Shown here piece by piece: positions 1-9,601 of a stretch of DNA of 64,000 nt; position 1 is the stretch's first letter; each line of letters starts with the position of its first letter. The DNA is taken from contig NZ_VFSG01000001.1 in the NCBI RefSeq assembly GCF_006385805.1, positions 434,001 to 498,000 of the forward strand, in the 5' to 3' direction. A program made the translations under genes and the position numbers. The notes under the pieces are model-generated. The model ran no database searches and was not told where the DNA came from. It was given only the letters and a program-made list of their open reading frames with translations. The DNA is from Streptococcus xiaochunlingii. GTDB taxonomy: Bacteria; Bacillota; Bacilli; Lactobacillales; Streptococcaceae.

Positions 1-518
1 TTGTCATTGTTATGTGGTTTATCGGTGAAAGCAATCGCTTGAATCGTTATCAGGTCATGATTGAAGAAGCAAAGAGAACGGTTGATATAATTCTTGTCAA
101 ACGCTACGATACCATTTCTGAAATGTTGAAGGTGGCTAAGGCCTATGCCAAACATGAAGAGAAAGTCTTTACCGAATTAGTAGCCCTTCGTCAAGGTGCG
201 TCAATCCAAGAATCTAACCAAGTCATTGCCAATCAAAACGATGTTTTGGCACAAATCCGAGCAGTAGGTGAGAATTATCCAGATCTCTTATCTTCTAACC
301 AATTCTTGGCCTTGCAAAAAGAAATTGCAGATGAAAATGAAGATTTGGCAGCTTCTAAACGCATTGTTAATAGTAATATTAGCCAAATCAACCAAGCCAT
401 AGTAACCTTCCCAACTTCACTAGTGGCGGGTATCAAAGGGATGCAACAGGTGCCATTTTTATTGGAAGACACACAAGGAAAGAAGGATTTGAATGATTTG
501 GATTATGAAATCCATTAA
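1..518 (+). CDS. lemA: LemA family protein, 5' truncated by window edge
   Basis: The reading frame is open from base 3, so the N-terminal membrane anchor lies outside the window. The visible part has the LemA signature: an RYD segment at the start of the first helix, then [10 protein letters not shown], followed by long amphipathic helices rich in Gln, Asn and Ala and a short C-terminal tail. LemA proteins are small membrane-anchored coiled-coil proteins. In streptococci they usually lie beside the protease gene htpX, which is not in this window. Cellular role is not well defined. An intrinsic terminator follows 30 bases after the stop, so this ends its transcription unit. The family call is solid; the function is not. 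Confidence 0.85.
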   Translation, partial: VIVMWFIGESNRLNRYQVMIEEAKRTVDIILVKRYDTISEMLKVAKAYAKHEEKVFTELVALRQGASIQESNQVIANQNDVLAQIRAVGENYPDLLSSNQFLALQKEIADENEDLAASKRIVNSNISQINQAIVTFPTSLVAGIKGMQQVPFLLEDTQGKKDLNDLDYEIH

Positions 519-549
519 TTTTCAATAAAAGCTATTCGATATCTAGAAA

Positions 550-582
550 CTATCCCGGTCTTAGATCGGGATTATTTTGTTT
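550..582 (+). terminator. Intrinsic terminator after lemA
   Basis: Six-base stem ATCCCG/CGGGAT (552-557 with 567-572) followed by a T-rich run. Confidence 0.7.
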
Positions 583-601
583 TTATAAGTGCAAAATACA
601 C

Positions 602-630
602 TTTTCATTTGTAGGGAAAAATAGTATAAT
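602..630 (+). promoter_or_regulatory. Probable asd promoter
   Basis: TATAAT at 625-630 with a weak -35 (TTTTCA, 602-607) at 17-base spacing. It is the only good -10 between the lemA terminator and asd. Confidence 0.5.
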
Positions 631-676
631 AGATGAAATTCACAAATTTTTAGAAAATTCCGAAAGAGGTTTTATT

Positions 677-1753
677 ATGGGATATACAGTTGCTGTTGTT
701 GGTGCTACAGGTGCCGTTGGTGCTCAAATGATCAAAATGTTGGAAGAATCAACACTTCCAATCGATAAGATTCGTTACCTTGCGTCTGCACGTTCTGCAG
801 GGAAAGTCTTGCAATTCAAAGGGCAAGACGTTACCATTGAAGAAACAACTGAAAATGCTTTTGAAGGGGTTGATATCGCTCTTTTCTCAGCTGGTGGTTC
901 AACTTCAGCAAAATACGCACCATATGCTGTTAAAGCTGGTGCGGTCGTAGTAGATAACACTTCATACTTCCGTCAAAATCCAGATGTACCATTGGTTGTT
1001 CCTGAAGTAAACGCTCATGCTCTTGATGCCCATAACGGGATCATCGCCTGCCCTAACTGTTCAACGATTCAAATGATGGTAGCTCTTGAACCAGTTCGTC
1101 AAAAATGGGGCTTGGACCGTATCATCGTTTCAACTTATCAAGCTGTTTCAGGTGCTGGTATGGGAGCCATTCTGGAAACTCAACGTGAATTGCGTGAAGT
1201 ATTGAATGATGGAGTGGATCCACGTGATTTACATGCGGAAATCTTGCCATCAGGTGGCGATAAGAAACATTACCCAATTGCCTTCAACGCCCTTCCTCAA
1301 ATCGACGTCTTCACCGATAATGACTATACATATGAAGAAATGAAGATGACGAACGAAACTAAGAAAATCATGGAAGACGATAGCATCGCTGTCTCAGCAA
1401 CCTGTGTACGTATTCCAGTCTTGTCAGCTCACTCAGAGTCTGTCTACATTGAAACCAAAGAAGTAGCACCAATTGAAGAAGTGAAAGCTGCTATTTCTGC
1501 CTTTCCAGGTGCAGTGCTGGAAGATGATGTGGCTCATCAAGTATACCCACAAGCTATCAATGCGGTTGGTTCTCGTGACACCTTTGTTGGTCGTATCCGC
1601 AAAGACTTGGATGCTGAAAAAGGTATTCATATGTGGGTGGTTTCTGATAACCTTCTTAAAGGAGCTGCTTGGAACTCAGTTCAAATTGCAGAAACCCTTC
1701 ATGAACGTGGACTCGTGCGCCCAACAGCTGAGTTGAAGTTTGAGTTGAAATAA
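677..1753 (+). CDS. asd: Aspartate-semialdehyde dehydrogenase
   Basis: Reduces aspartyl-4-phosphate to aspartate semialdehyde with NADPH, the branch point to diaminopimelate/lysine and to threonine/methionine. The 358 residues are the usual length. Visible motifs are the N-terminal nucleotide-binding loop GATGAVG (residues 9-15), the catalytic cysteine Cys128 in CPNCSTIQ and the conserved SATCVRIPV segment of the C-terminal domain. The start is supported by a GAAAGAGG ribosome site. dapA follows 88 bases later on the same strand, so the two probably form a cytoplasmic lysine/DAP unit that feeds cell-wall synthesis. Identification is secure. Confidence 0.97.
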   Translation: MGYTVAVVGATGAVGAQMIKMLEESTLPIDKIRYLASARSAGKVLQFKGQDVTIEETTENAFEGVDIALFSAGGSTSAKYAPYAVKAGAVVVDNTSYFRQNPDVPLVVPEVNAHALDAHNGIIACPNCSTIQMMVALEPVRQKWGLDRIIVSTYQAVSGAGMGAILETQRELREVLNDGVDPRDLHAEILPSGGDKKHYPIAFNALPQIDVFTDNDYTYEEMKMTNETKKIMEDDSIAVSATCVRIPVLSAHSESVYIETKEVAPIEEVKAAISAFPGAVLEDDVAHQVYPQAINAVGSRDTFVGRIRKDLDAEKGIHMWVVSDNLLKGAAWNSVQIAETLHERGLVRPTAELKFELK

Positions 1754-1778
1754 TTCATTAACTAAATAAAGTGTATAG

Positions 1779-1808
1779 GGGACAGCTATCAACTTTTGGT
1801 GCTGTCCC
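1779..1808 (+). promoter_or_regulatory. Hairpin between asd and dapA
   Basis: Perfect eight-base stem GGGACAGC/GCTGTCCC (1779-1786 with 1801-1808) and a 14-base loop. No T-run follows (TCTTCCC), so it looks more like an RNA-processing or attenuation element than a simple terminator. Function is inferred only. Confidence 0.45.
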
Positions 1809-1841
1809 TCTTCCCTATGGTTGTCTCAAAAAGGAGTATGT

Positions 1842-2777
1842 ATGTCTTATCAAGATTTAAAAAATTGTAGAATGATCACTGCCTTTATCACTCCCTTCCA
1901 TGAAGATGGTTCGATAAACTTTGAGGCCATTCCTCCACTCATCGAACATCTCTTGGCTCATCACACAGATGGGATTCTTTTAGCTGGTACCACAGCGGAA
2001 AGTCCAACTCTAACGCACGATGAAGAATTAGAACTTTTTGCAGCGGTCCAAAAGGTAGTCAACGGACGGGTTCCTTTGATTGCTGGTGTCGGGACCAATG
2101 AAACTCGCGACTCGATTGAGTTTGTAAAAGAAGTGGACCAATTTGGTGGTTTTGCTGCCGGATTAGCGATTGTCCCTTATTACAACAAACCTTCTCAAGA
2201 AGGTATGTACCAGCATTTTAAGGCTATTGCAGACGCTTCTAACTTGCCAATCATAATCTATAATATTCCTGGGCGCGTGGTGGTCGAAATGACACCAGAA
2301 ACCATGCTTCGTTTGGCAGAACATCCAAATATCATCGGGGTAAAAGAGTGTACAACCCTTGCCAATATGGCTTACCTAATCGAGCACAAGCCAGAGGAGT
2401 TCCTCATTTATACGGGAGAGGATGGAGATGCATTCCATGCCATGAACCTTGGGGCAGATGGTGTGATTTCAGTAGCTTCCCATACCAATGGGGATGAAAT
2501 GCACGAAATGTTCCTAGCCATTGAAAATAATGATATTAAAAAAGCGGCGGCCATTCAGCGCCAATTTATCCCGAAAGTCAATGCTCTCTTCTCTTATCCA
2601 AGCCCAGCTCCTGTTAAAGCAGTCTTGAACTATATGGGCTTTGAAGCTGGTCCGACTCGTTTGCCATTAGTGCCAGCTCCTGCTGAGGAAGCGAAGCGCA
2701 TCATCAAGGTTGTAGTGGATGGGGATTACCACGCGACCAAAGAAATCATTACGGGAGTTCTTCGTCCGGATTATTGA
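1842..2777 (+). CDS. dapA: 4-hydroxy-tetrahydrodipicolinate synthase
   Basis: Condenses pyruvate with aspartate semialdehyde, the first committed step to diaminopimelate and lysine. With the start at 1842 the protein is 311 residues, slightly longer than the usual 290-300. An upstream in-frame TTG at 1821 is open, but AAGGAG at 1831-1836 places the start at the ATG. The aldolase-type barrel shows GTTAES (49-54), the proton-relay Tyr140 in IIIYNIPGR and the Schiff-base lysine Lys168 in GVKEC. It lies downstream of asd, which makes its substrate, and is probably co-transcribed through the 1779-1808 hairpin. Confidence 0.96.
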   Translation: MSYQDLKNCRMITAFITPFHEDGSINFEAIPPLIEHLLAHHTDGILLAGTTAESPTLTHDEELELFAAVQKVVNGRVPLIAGVGTNETRDSIEFVKEVDQFGGFAAGLAIVPYYNKPSQEGMYQHFKAIADASNLPIIIYNIPGRVVVEMTPETMLRLAEHPNIIGVKECTTLANMAYLIEHKPEEFLIYTGEDGDAFHAMNLGADGVISVASHTNGDEMHEMFLAIENNDIKKAAAIQRQFIPKVNALFSYPSPAPVKAVLNYMGFEAGPTRLPLVPAPAEEAKRIIKVVVDGDYHATKEIITGVLRPDY

Positions 2778-2789
2778 TGTTTTAGATTC

Positions 2790-2818
2790 TTGACAAATCC
2801 CCTATTTATTTAGATAAT
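2790..2818 (+). promoter_or_regulatory. Promoter of the ATP-cone gene
   Basis: TTGACA (2790-2795), 17-base spacer, GATAAT (2813-2818). Confidence 0.65.
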
Positions 2819-2848
2819 AGAAGTATATTGATGATCAAGGAGAATAAG

Positions 2849-3187
2849 ATGGAAGTCATTAAACGTAGTGGTGAAGTTGTAGAATTTGATCCAGATAAAA
2901 TCTATCAAGCTGTTTTGAAGGCAGCACAAACAGTCTATGTCTTGACCGATGATCTTCGCCAAAACTTGGCGCAAGTGACTAAAAAAGTTGTGATGGATTT
3001 GGAAGAAGCGAAAGTGGAACGTGCCACAATCAGTATGATCCAATCAATGGTTGAGCACCGTTTACTTGGTGCTGGTTATATTACCATTGCAGAACACTAT
3101 ATTTCTTATCGTTTGCAACGCGATTTGGAAAGAAGTGGTTATGGAGATCACATCGCTGTTCACTTGCACTTTGAACAAATTCGCTAA
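2849..3187 (+). CDS. Stand-alone ATP-cone domain protein
   Basis: A 112-residue protein that is almost wholly an ATP-cone, the nucleotide-sensing domain otherwise found at the N terminus of class I/III ribonucleotide reductases and in NrdR. The match is the opening MEVIKRSGEVVEFDPDKI, the helical middle, and the end of the module with the basic YRLQRDLERSG segment. There is no reductase domain and no NrdR zinc ribbon. The start at 2849 is set by AAGGAGA at 2837-2843 rather than the open upstream ATG at 2831. It has its own promoter and terminator, so it is a single-gene unit. A nucleotide-sensing or regulatory role is inference. Confidence 0.8.
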   Translation: MEVIKRSGEVVEFDPDKIYQAVLKAAQTVYVLTDDLRQNLAQVTKKVVMDLEEAKVERATISMIQSMVEHRLLGAGYITIAEHYISYRLQRDLERSGYGDHIAVHLHFEQIR

Positions 3188-3237
3188 GCTAAACCACTAG
3201 TTAGTAAATCACTCGTGGAGTAAATACCATAGAGTCT

Positions 3238-3261
3238 AACCACCCTTCATAGGGTGGTTTT
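3238..3261 (+). terminator. Intrinsic terminator after the ATP-cone gene
   Basis: Stem AACCACCCT/AGGGTGGTT with a TCAT loop and a short T tail. Confidence 0.8.
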
Positions 3262-3301
3262 GACTGTCTAGCAATTTATTTTTCTTGAAAGGGCTATATT
3301 T

Positions 3302-4642
3302 ATGCAGAATCCAACCATCTTTACCTACCTTAATAGGGATTTCTCTGCTATTCCACTTTTTGATGGCTTAAGCGTTGATGGTATATCTCAAGGGAGTCAG
3401 GCAGATTTGCATCTGGCTGATGATTATCAGTCCCCTTCTATTGCTGTCTTCCGTTTTCTTGATGATCAATGGTTTCTTGATTGTTTGTCTGGGATGATTG
3501 AGGTGGATGGTGTGATCTATCAGAAAAATCAACGTGCTCTATTAAATCATCGTTCCATTATCCACCTTTGTGATGCTGACGGCCATGTTTTTCGCTCAAA
3601 ATTCATCATTGTAGAAATGCAATCCCTAGAATGGAAGACCATTGAAAAAGATGCATTTCCGGTGGATTTGTCCTCGCTTGCTAGGATTGATTGTGTAGTT
3701 TTATCAAATCAGTTGGTTGTCAGACTAGGAAATCAGATCATTTACCAAGATCTTCAGTCAGCAGCTGCAGAACCATCTGTTTCAACTAGAGAGTGCCAGG
3801 ACTTTTCTCATTCATCACTGACGATTGCTATTCAAGATGTAACAGTCGGAAATCTTTTAAACCGTAAAACCATTCTTAAGGACATTCAGGTAGAATTTAA
3901 ACCTAAGGAGATGATACTTATTCTGGGTGGTTCTGGTGCTGGGAAATCAACCTTTATGGAAGCAGTGACAGGACTTGTTTATTCAAATACCAGTGCTTAT
4001 TTTAATGGAGTGGATTTATTAAGTGATGGGGAGAAACAAGGGGTGATCACCCTCGCTCCTCAATCTCCGGATGAGCATTACCGAATGGAAGATACGGTCT
4101 ATAAGAATTTAGAAGATGCAGCCAAACTCTATGGCCCATCTGAATTAGCAGAAAATCCTGAACTTCGAAAAGAAGAAGTCCTATCAGTTCTGAAAAAGTT
4201 GGATTTAGAATCGGTAAAAGGATCTAAGTGTTCTTCTCTTTCAGGTGGCCAGAAGAAAAAACTTACAATAGCAATGGAATACATCACACGCCCTGAGATT
4301 CTCTTTATGGATGAGCCGGATTCCGGTGTTGATGGGAGCATGGTCATGGAGGTCATGACCACACTGAGAGAGATTACGGATGAAGGAAAAATCTTATGTG
4401 TTATCACTCATACACCCGATCGTATTCGTCATCTCTTTGACAAGGTCATGGTGGTTGGAAAGAGTTCGGAAGGATGCGGAAGACTTTGTTACTTTGGATC
4501 TGTTGACAATGCGCTAAAAGTCTTTGCGGCTAATAGCTTAGAAGACATCGTCCATAAAATTTCAGGAGCTGAAAATGCAGCTCTTGTTGACCGATATGTG
4601 CTATGGTTTGAAAATGAAAGGAGAGGTGTCCATGCTGGATAA
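3302..4642 (+). CDS. ABC transporter ATPase with N-terminal FHA-like domain
   Basis: A 446-residue ATPase of the ABCG-like type. Residues about 175-400 form the nucleotide-binding domain: Walker A GGSGAGKST (209-217), signature LSGGQ (313-317), Walker B ILFMDEPDSG (333-342) and a switch histidine in ITHTPD. The first 110 residues are a beta-rich segment with the layout of a forkhead-associated (FHA) domain, ending in the turn LLNHRSIIHL, but the phosphothreonine-binding residues are not clear. An FHA domain ahead of an ABCG ATPase is known in bacteria. The permease gene overlaps its 3' end by 11 bases, and a zinc-ribbon membrane protein follows. The substrate cannot be read from the sequence. 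Confidence 0.85.
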   Translation: MQNPTIFTYLNRDFSAIPLFDGLSVDGISQGSQADLHLADDYQSPSIAVFRFLDDQWFLDCLSGMIEVDGVIYQKNQRALLNHRSIIHLCDADGHVFRSKFIIVEMQSLEWKTIEKDAFPVDLSSLARIDCVVLSNQLVVRLGNQIIYQDLQSAAAEPSVSTRECQDFSHSSLTIAIQDVTVGNLLNRKTILKDIQVEFKPKEMILILGGSGAGKSTFMEAVTGLVYSNTSAYFNGVDLLSDGEKQGVITLAPQSPDEHYRMEDTVYKNLEDAAKLYGPSELAENPELRKEEVLSVLKKLDLESVKGSKCSSLSGGQKKKLTIAMEYITRPEILFMDEPDSGVDGSMVMEVMTTLREITDEGKILCVITHTPDRIRHLFDKVMVVGKSSEGCGRLCYFGSVDNALKVFAANSLEDIVHKISGAENAALVDRYVLWFENERRGVHAG

Positions 4643-5459
4643 GAAGCAAGTCTCGATTTATTTTAGTAAATTCCTTCGACTCCTCATCAACAAAAAATCC
4701 CTATTTTTTGTATCAGAAGCGATTCTCCTTCCTTTCATCATTTCGATCGCTTTTAATGCTAATGAAGTTTTTAATAAATACCACATTACCAGAACTTCTT
4801 CGATCATGTTTATTTCTGCAGCTCTCTGGATTGGTCTCTTTAACTCAGTGACCAGTATTTGTAATGAGAGAAAAGTCATCAAGTTTGAGTACCAAATTAA
4901 AGGCTTGTCCTTACCTTCTTATGTAGCGGCACGTGTATTGACAGAGTTGGTTCTTTGTTTAGCCGAAGCTGTCTTAATGATAGGAACCATTGTTATACTT
5001 TATCCACATGCTCAAGGAAATGGAAGTCAGATAGTTCTTTTTGGGGTTACTTTGTTCTTGGTGATTTTTACTTCCGATATGTTGTCCTTATTGATTTCGG
5101 CATTTGTCAAAAAATCGTCCCAAGCGATGACAGCCATGCCGCTAGTATTGATGGTTCAACTGCTGTTTTCAAATTTTCTCCAATCTTTGGATGAAAAAAT
5201 ACCATTTTTAGTGTGGATCTCACATGCAACGATTACGAGATGGGGAACAACGGCCTTCTTTCGGATTGCAAACATGAACAATTTGGTCCCGTCTCAAGGT
5301 CATACTGACTGGCAAGTTTATCAAAAAGATGGGGTAGGAACCTATGCTTATGATTTACTTGCGATTCTTGGAAATTGGGGAGTCTTGATTGCTTTTTCAG
5401 CTCTATTTATGGTCGCAACTTCCCTAGTATTGACTTCTGTCCGTAAGGACGCTCGATAA
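4632..5459 (+). CDS. ABC-2 type transporter permease
   Basis: A 275-residue integral membrane protein with about six hydrophobic segments, the arrangement of ABC-2 permeases. The first transmembrane helix follows a basic amphipathic start (MLDKKQVSIYF). The ATG at 4632 is chosen because GGAGAGG lies just before it; the longer frame from 4575 has no ribosome site. It overlaps the ATPase gene by 11 bases, so the two are translationally coupled and should form one half-size ABCG-like exporter. Substrate unknown. Confidence 0.85.
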   Translation: MLDKKQVSIYFSKFLRLLINKKSLFFVSEAILLPFIISIAFNANEVFNKYHITRTSSIMFISAALWIGLFNSVTSICNERKVIKFEYQIKGLSLPSYVAARVLTELVLCLAEAVLMIGTIVILYPHAQGNGSQIVLFGVTLFLVIFTSDMLSLLISAFVKKSSQAMTAMPLVLMVQLLFSNFLQSLDEKIPFLVWISHATITRWGTTAFFRIANMNNLVPSQGHTDWQVYQKDGVGTYAYDLLAILGNWGVLIAFSALFMVATSLVLTSVRKDAR

Positions 5460-5477
5460 AAAATAAGGAGATGATTT

Positions 5478-6908
5478 ATGAAAAACTGTACCAATTGCCA
5501 GGCACCCATCAATGCTGGTGATGCCTTTTGTTCTAAATGTGGTGCTAAAGTTCAAGTAGCTGCCAAAGCTGAACCAAAAGCTGTTGCTTTTCAACCAAAG
5601 ACAGTTCAATTAGGGCCAAGTCCAACTCAAGCCCCAGAACCTAAAAAACCAAAAAGAAACATTAGAGGAATTTTAGCAGGGATTTTTGTCCTTCTTGCTG
5701 TCATTGCTGTTTCAAGTTATTTCCTATTGAACCGTGGAAGCAGTGACACCATTAATTTAGAGGATTATGTAAAGCTGGAAATCAAAGGGAATGATGGTGA
5801 AGGATTTATTGTTGAGAAGTCAGTTAGTTTAAATAAGGAAAATTTAGACCGGGATATCAAGAAGAAACTTAAAGCGGATCACTCCAAAACGGAGAGTTCA
5901 AATTACAATATTGATCAGTTAGTTTCAAAAGTAGAATTTAGCGTTTATAAAGGGGATGAGCTGATAGATGTAAAAGAGCGAAAGAACCTAAACAACCACG
6001 ATAAAATTACGGTTAAATTACTTTACGATAAAAGTGATCTTGAAAACATGATACCTGGCCTTCACTTTACTGGTACATCTGTAACTCAGGAGGCAGATCT
6101 AATCCCGCTTGTAGGTGTTGACCCCTTTAAGGGTTTTTATCCAAAAATCAAGGGCATTTCTCCAAATGGAACTTTATCAAAACCTTCTCAATTTGAAGGA
6201 AAAGATGTAGAAATTGTTGCAAAGGCAACCGCTAAATATGGTTTCCCATTTGATTATTATCTGAATGGAAAAGAAGTTTCAAGTAATGATCCCATTGCAG
6301 TTGGAGATGAAATTGAAATTCGTCTCAATGAAAGTGGTAAAAATGCGTTGAAAGAAAACGGTCAAACTGTTGAGAAAGGAAAAGACAGTATAAAATACAA
6401 GGTCACTTTGGCTGATTTTGAGGAAGGGGCTTATGTGACTTCCTTGTCAAAAGTGGATGAGGATACACAAGAAGCCATCTCTAAGAATGTAGAGGATGCA
6501 GCAAAGGCTTATGTGGCTGATCGCAATTACAAAGTCCTTCCAAAATTTGAAGGGATGGCTTTTGCGACAATAAAAGATGGAGTTGACTGGGGAGGTACAT
6601 TTGATTCCAAAATCCCACAGCTAATCTATGTATACTCTATTACCAATACCTCCTATGGTAAAACAAAAACAAGTTATATTGTAATTTCGAAAATTACAGT
6701 TATTGAACAGGTTGAAAATCATGGGAAAGACAATGCTCATGAAAATCCTGGAAAAACTATTCAGACTTTTGAAAAAGATTCTAAGAAGTATGATTTTCAA
6801 AACTTTTCTGATCAGAATGATTTGAAGAACTCCTTTACTAGAAATATAGATACTTTTACCTATACAATGGACGATCAATTGAAATCGTTGATTAATTGGA
6901 CGGAATAG
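5478..6908 (+). CDS. Zinc-ribbon, single-pass membrane protein (TcaA/YvbJ-like layout)
   Basis: A 476-residue protein with three parts. First is a cytoplasmic zinc ribbon with cysteines 4, 7, 18 and 21. Next is a Pro/Lys/Gln linker and one membrane helix (about 63-85). Last is a long extracellular part built of repeated beta-rich segments. The layout is that of the TcaA/YvbJ type of Gram-positive zinc-ribbon membrane proteins, linked in other species to antibiotic response. Ribosome site AAGGAG lies nine bases ahead. It sits 18 bases after the ABC permease in one operon, so it may act as sensor or partner of that exporter; that is inference from position. Confidence 0.75.
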   Translation: MKNCTNCQAPINAGDAFCSKCGAKVQVAAKAEPKAVAFQPKTVQLGPSPTQAPEPKKPKRNIRGILAGIFVLLAVIAVSSYFLLNRGSSDTINLEDYVKLEIKGNDGEGFIVEKSVSLNKENLDRDIKKKLKADHSKTESSNYNIDQLVSKVEFSVYKGDELIDVKERKNLNNHDKITVKLLYDKSDLENMIPGLHFTGTSVTQEADLIPLVGVDPFKGFYPKIKGISPNGTLSKPSQFEGKDVEIVAKATAKYGFPFDYYLNGKEVSSNDPIAVGDEIEIRLNESGKNALKENGQTVEKGKDSIKYKVTLADFEEGAYVTSLSKVDEDTQEAISKNVEDAAKAYVADRNYKVLPKFEGMAFATIKDGVDWGGTFDSKIPQLIYVYSITNTSYGKTKTSYIVISKITVIEQVENHGKDNAHENPGKTIQTFEKDSKKYDFQNFSDQNDLKNSFTRNIDTFTYTMDDQLKSLINWTE

Positions 6909-6913
6909 AAAAA

Positions 6914-6943
6914 AATGAAGTTACCTAGGTAGCTTCATTTTTT
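6914..6943 (+). terminator. Intrinsic terminator of the ABC/zinc-ribbon operon
   Basis: Stem ATGAAGTTAC/GTAGCTTCAT with a small loop and TTTTTT. Confidence 0.85.
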
Positions 6944-6978
6944 GTATTCTCATTTGACGCTGAGAATTCAATAAAACA

Positions 6979-6987
6979 TGTTATAAT
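6979..6987 (+). promoter_or_regulatory. Extended -10 promoter of rbgA
   Basis: TG-T-TATAAT extended -10. A TTGACG upstream is too far away (22 bases) to be a normal -35. Confidence 0.55.
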
Positions 6988-7019
6988 AGAAAAGACTGAA
7001 CTGGAAAGGAATGGAGAAC

Positions 7020-7871
7020 ATGGCAACTATTCAATGGTTTCCTGGACACATGTCCAAAGCTAGAAGACAAGTACAAGAAAATATTAAATTTGTGGATTTT
7101 GTGACAATTTTGGTGGACGCTCGTTTGCCTCTATCAAGTCAAAATCCTATGTTAACAAAAATTGTTGGTGACAAGCCTAAGTTGATGATTCTGAACAAGG
7201 TAGACTTGGCCGATCCTGTCGCTACAAAAGAATGGCAGGAGTATTTTGAGTCGCAAGGAATCAAAACCTTGGCTATCAACTCCAAAGAGCAATCTACGGT
7301 TAAGAAGGTTACAGATGCTGCCAAGTCTTTGATGGCCGATAAAATTGCTCGCCAGAAAGAACGGGGGATTCAAATCGAAACCCTTCGGACCATGATTATT
7401 GGGATTCCCAACGCTGGTAAATCAACGCTGATGAACCGCCTAGCAGGGAAAAAGATTGCGGTTGTTGGAAATAAACCAGGAGTGACCAAGGGGCAACAGT
7501 GGTTGAAAACCAATAAGGACCTCGAAATCTTGGATACCCCAGGGATTCTTTGGCCAAAATTTGAAGATGAAGATGTAGCTCTAAAATTAGCTTTAACGGG
7601 TGCCATTAAGGACCAGTTATTGCCAATGGATGAGGTGACTATTTTTGGTCTTGAGTATTTTAAATCCCATTACCCAAAAGAGTTACAAGAACGCTATAAA
7701 CAAATGGATTTGGAGCAGGAAGCGCCAGAAATCATTATGGAGATGACTCAACGCTTAGGCTTCCGAGATGATTACGATCGCTTTTACAGCTTGTTCGTCA
7801 AGGATGTACGTGATGGTCGTTTGGGTCACTATACCCTTGATCGTGTAGGTGAAGTGGATGCCAACGATTAA
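7020..7871 (+). CDS. rbgA: Ribosome biogenesis GTPase RbgA (YlqF)
   Basis: A circularly permuted GTPase that assists late assembly of the 50S subunit. The permuted motif order is visible: G4 NKVD (59-62) comes before G1 GIPNAGKST (128-136), then the switch GVTKG and G3 DTPG (172-175). The family N-terminal signature [10 protein letters not shown] is intact. Length 283 matches the B. subtilis protein. The ATG at 7020 is preferred because GGAAAGGA (7003-7010) sits nine bases away; the in-frame ATG at 7011 would be too close to it. The next gene, rnhB, overlaps by 14 bases. Confidence 0.96.
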   Translation: MATIQWFPGHMSKARRQVQENIKFVDFVTILVDARLPLSSQNPMLTKIVGDKPKLMILNKVDLADPVATKEWQEYFESQGIKTLAINSKEQSTVKKVTDAAKSLMADKIARQKERGIQIETLRTMIIGIPNAGKSTLMNRLAGKKIAVVGNKPGVTKGQQWLKTNKDLEILDTPGILWPKFEDEDVALKLALTGAIKDQLLPMDEVTIFGLEYFKSHYPKELQERYKQMDLEQEAPEIIMEMTQRLGFRDDYDRFYSLFVKDVRDGRLGHYTLDRVGEVDAND

Positions 7872-8628
7872 AGAAATCAAAGAGTGTTTGGCAACGATTA
7901 ATAGGCTGGATCATCCCTTATTTGAAGAGTTGATCCTTGATGGTCGAGCGGGCGTTCAAGCGGCTATCAGCAAACGAAAACGCGAACTCCAAAAACAAGT
8001 GGACGAAGACTTGCGTTTAGAAAAAATGCTAGCCTATGAGAAAGAACTCTATGCTCGAGGGATTCATCTTATTGCAGGTGTGGATGAAGTAGGGAGAGGC
8101 CCTTTGGCAGGTCCTGTCGTCGCAGCAGCCGTTATTCTGCCGGAAAATTGTAAGATTCCAGGTTTAAACGATAGTAAGAAAATTCCAAAATCGAAGCACT
8201 ATGCTATTTATCAAGCGGTTTTAGACCAGGCTCTCTCTGTCGGGATTGGGATAAAAGATAATCAGGTCATTGATCAGGTTAATATTTATGAAGCAACCAA
8301 ATTAGCCATGCTAGAGGCTATTCAAGAATTGGACCCTCGACCTCAACACCTCTTGATTGATGCTATGAAATTGGATCTCCCTATTTCTCAGACATCCATC
8401 ATCAAAGGAGATGCTAATTCTCTATCTATCGCAGCGGCTTCTATTGTGGCGAAGGTGACACGAGATCAGATGATGGCAGCCTATGACCAACAATATCCAG
8501 GTTATGATTTTGCTCAAAATGCGGGGTACGGGACAAGCAATCATCTTGAGGGCTTGGAAAAACATGGGGTCACCCCTATCCATCGCCGAAGCTTCGAACC
8601 CATTAAGTCCATGACGGATCTTGACTAG
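7858..8628 (+). CDS. rnhB: Ribonuclease HII
   Basis: Cleaves the RNA strand of RNA-DNA hybrids and single ribonucleotides in DNA. At 256 residues it has the usual Gram-positive form: an N-terminal helical extension of about 70 residues, then the catalytic core beginning [13 protein letters not shown], with Asp76 and Glu77 as metal ligands and further acidic residues in LIDAMKLD. The ATG at 7858 gives the family start (MPTIKEIKE); a GTG at 7849 is also open. The 14-base overlap with rbgA implies translational coupling. Confidence 0.96.
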   Translation: MPTIKEIKECLATINRLDHPLFEELILDGRAGVQAAISKRKRELQKQVDEDLRLEKMLAYEKELYARGIHLIAGVDEVGRGPLAGPVVAAAVILPENCKIPGLNDSKKIPKSKHYAIYQAVLDQALSVGIGIKDNQVIDQVNIYEATKLAMLEAIQELDPRPQHLLIDAMKLDLPISQTSIIKGDANSLSIAAASIVAKVTRDQMMAAYDQQYPGYDFAQNAGYGTSNHLEGLEKHGVTPIHRRSFEPIKSMTDLD

Positions 8629-8639
8629 GAGGGAAGGAA

Positions 8640-9566
8640 ATGCTCTTAGCCTTTGACATTGGCGGAACCTTTATTAAATATGCCTTAGTGAATGAAGCCT
8701 ATCAGGTAAGTGATTCTTCCAAAGTTCCAACACCAGCTACTATTGAGGAATTCTGGGAAGCTCTTGAGCGCGTGATTTGCTTGTTCCAGAATCGAATCAC
8801 TGGGATCGCCATCTCTTGTCCGGGTGAAATCAATAGTCGACTGGGATTTGTCTTCAAAGGTGGCCTCATTCCTTATTTAAGGAATATTCCTTTAGCTTCT
8901 CGTTTAAATAAGACTTTTCAAGTCCCTGTGACCGTCCTCAACGATGGGGATGCTGCAGGCTTGGAAGAAGCACGAATTGGAAACCTCCAGGATTGTGATT
9001 GTGGCGCAACCTTTGTGTTAGGAACTGGGGTAGGCTTAGCCTTGACTTCCAACGGTTCCTTAATTTCCACCTGGAATCTCAAGGATTATCTTCGTTGGCC
9101 AAGCTTAGGGGAGAAGCAAGTGACTCCTGAACAAAAGCAATATCAGACCGAGATTTTGAGACATGGGATTTCCAGTTTGGTTCAAAATTTAGGCTCTGCA
9201 GTCAATTTTGTGGCTAATTCTAGTCGGCTCATAGAATTGCCTGAAGAAGATGGAGTTCAAGTTTTTGAAGTCCTTGAAGCTGGTTATCATGAGGAATTGC
9301 AAGACTTATTTGCTTCTTATTGTCGGGAAATTGCGATTCTAATCTATAACCTTCAGTCTTTGGTTCGGCTTGAAAAAGTGACGATTGGTGGGGGAATTAG
9401 TAGTCAACCCCTTCTTTTAGAAGAGATTAACCATCAGTATAAAAGCCTGATGGAGGAAAGTGGGGAGCAACGATTTTCTTTAGTGGAGATTCAAGCAGCT
9501 CGTTACCACAACTCAAGTAATCTTTTGGGGGCAGTTTGTCATTTTAATATCTTAGAAAATCATTAA
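8640..9566 (+). CDS. ROK family sugar kinase
   Basis: A 308-residue member of the ROK family (bacterial sugar kinases and related regulators). Visible are the N-terminal phosphate loop AFDIGGTFIKYAL, the conserved ISCPGEI, the catalytic aspartate in VLNDGDAAGL and the LGTGVGLAL glycine motif. There is no DNA-binding domain, so it is a kinase. The usual zinc-binding cysteine cluster is not evident, which points away from classical glucokinase and towards a beta-glucoside or hexose kinase. AGGAGGGAAGG lies just before the ATG. It closes the rbgA-rnhB operon and a terminator follows. Substrate not determinable. Confidence 0.85.
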   Translation: MLLAFDIGGTFIKYALVNEAYQVSDSSKVPTPATIEEFWEALERVICLFQNRITGIAISCPGEINSRLGFVFKGGLIPYLRNIPLASRLNKTFQVPVTVLNDGDAAGLEEARIGNLQDCDCGATFVLGTGVGLALTSNGSLISTWNLKDYLRWPSLGEKQVTPEQKQYQTEILRHGISSLVQNLGSAVNFVANSSRLIELPEEDGVQVFEVLEAGYHEELQDLFASYCREIAILIYNLQSLVRLEKVTIGGGISSQPLLLEEINHQYKSLMEESGEQRFSLVEIQAARYHNSSNLLGAVCHFNILENH

Positions 9567-9594
9567 AAAGTTCTATTTTTAGAGCTTTTTTTGT
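9566..9594 (+). terminator. Intrinsic terminator after the ROK gene
   Basis: Stem AAAAGTTCTA/TAGAGCTTTT with a TTTT loop and T run. The same T-rich stretch leads into the competence box before dprA. Confidence 0.75.
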
Positions 9595-9601
9595 TTTCTT
9601 T

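Noticed and set aside
6954-6959. TTGACG as -35 of rbgA
   Set aside because: Its distance to the TATAAT is 22 bases, too long; the extended -10 explains the promoter better.
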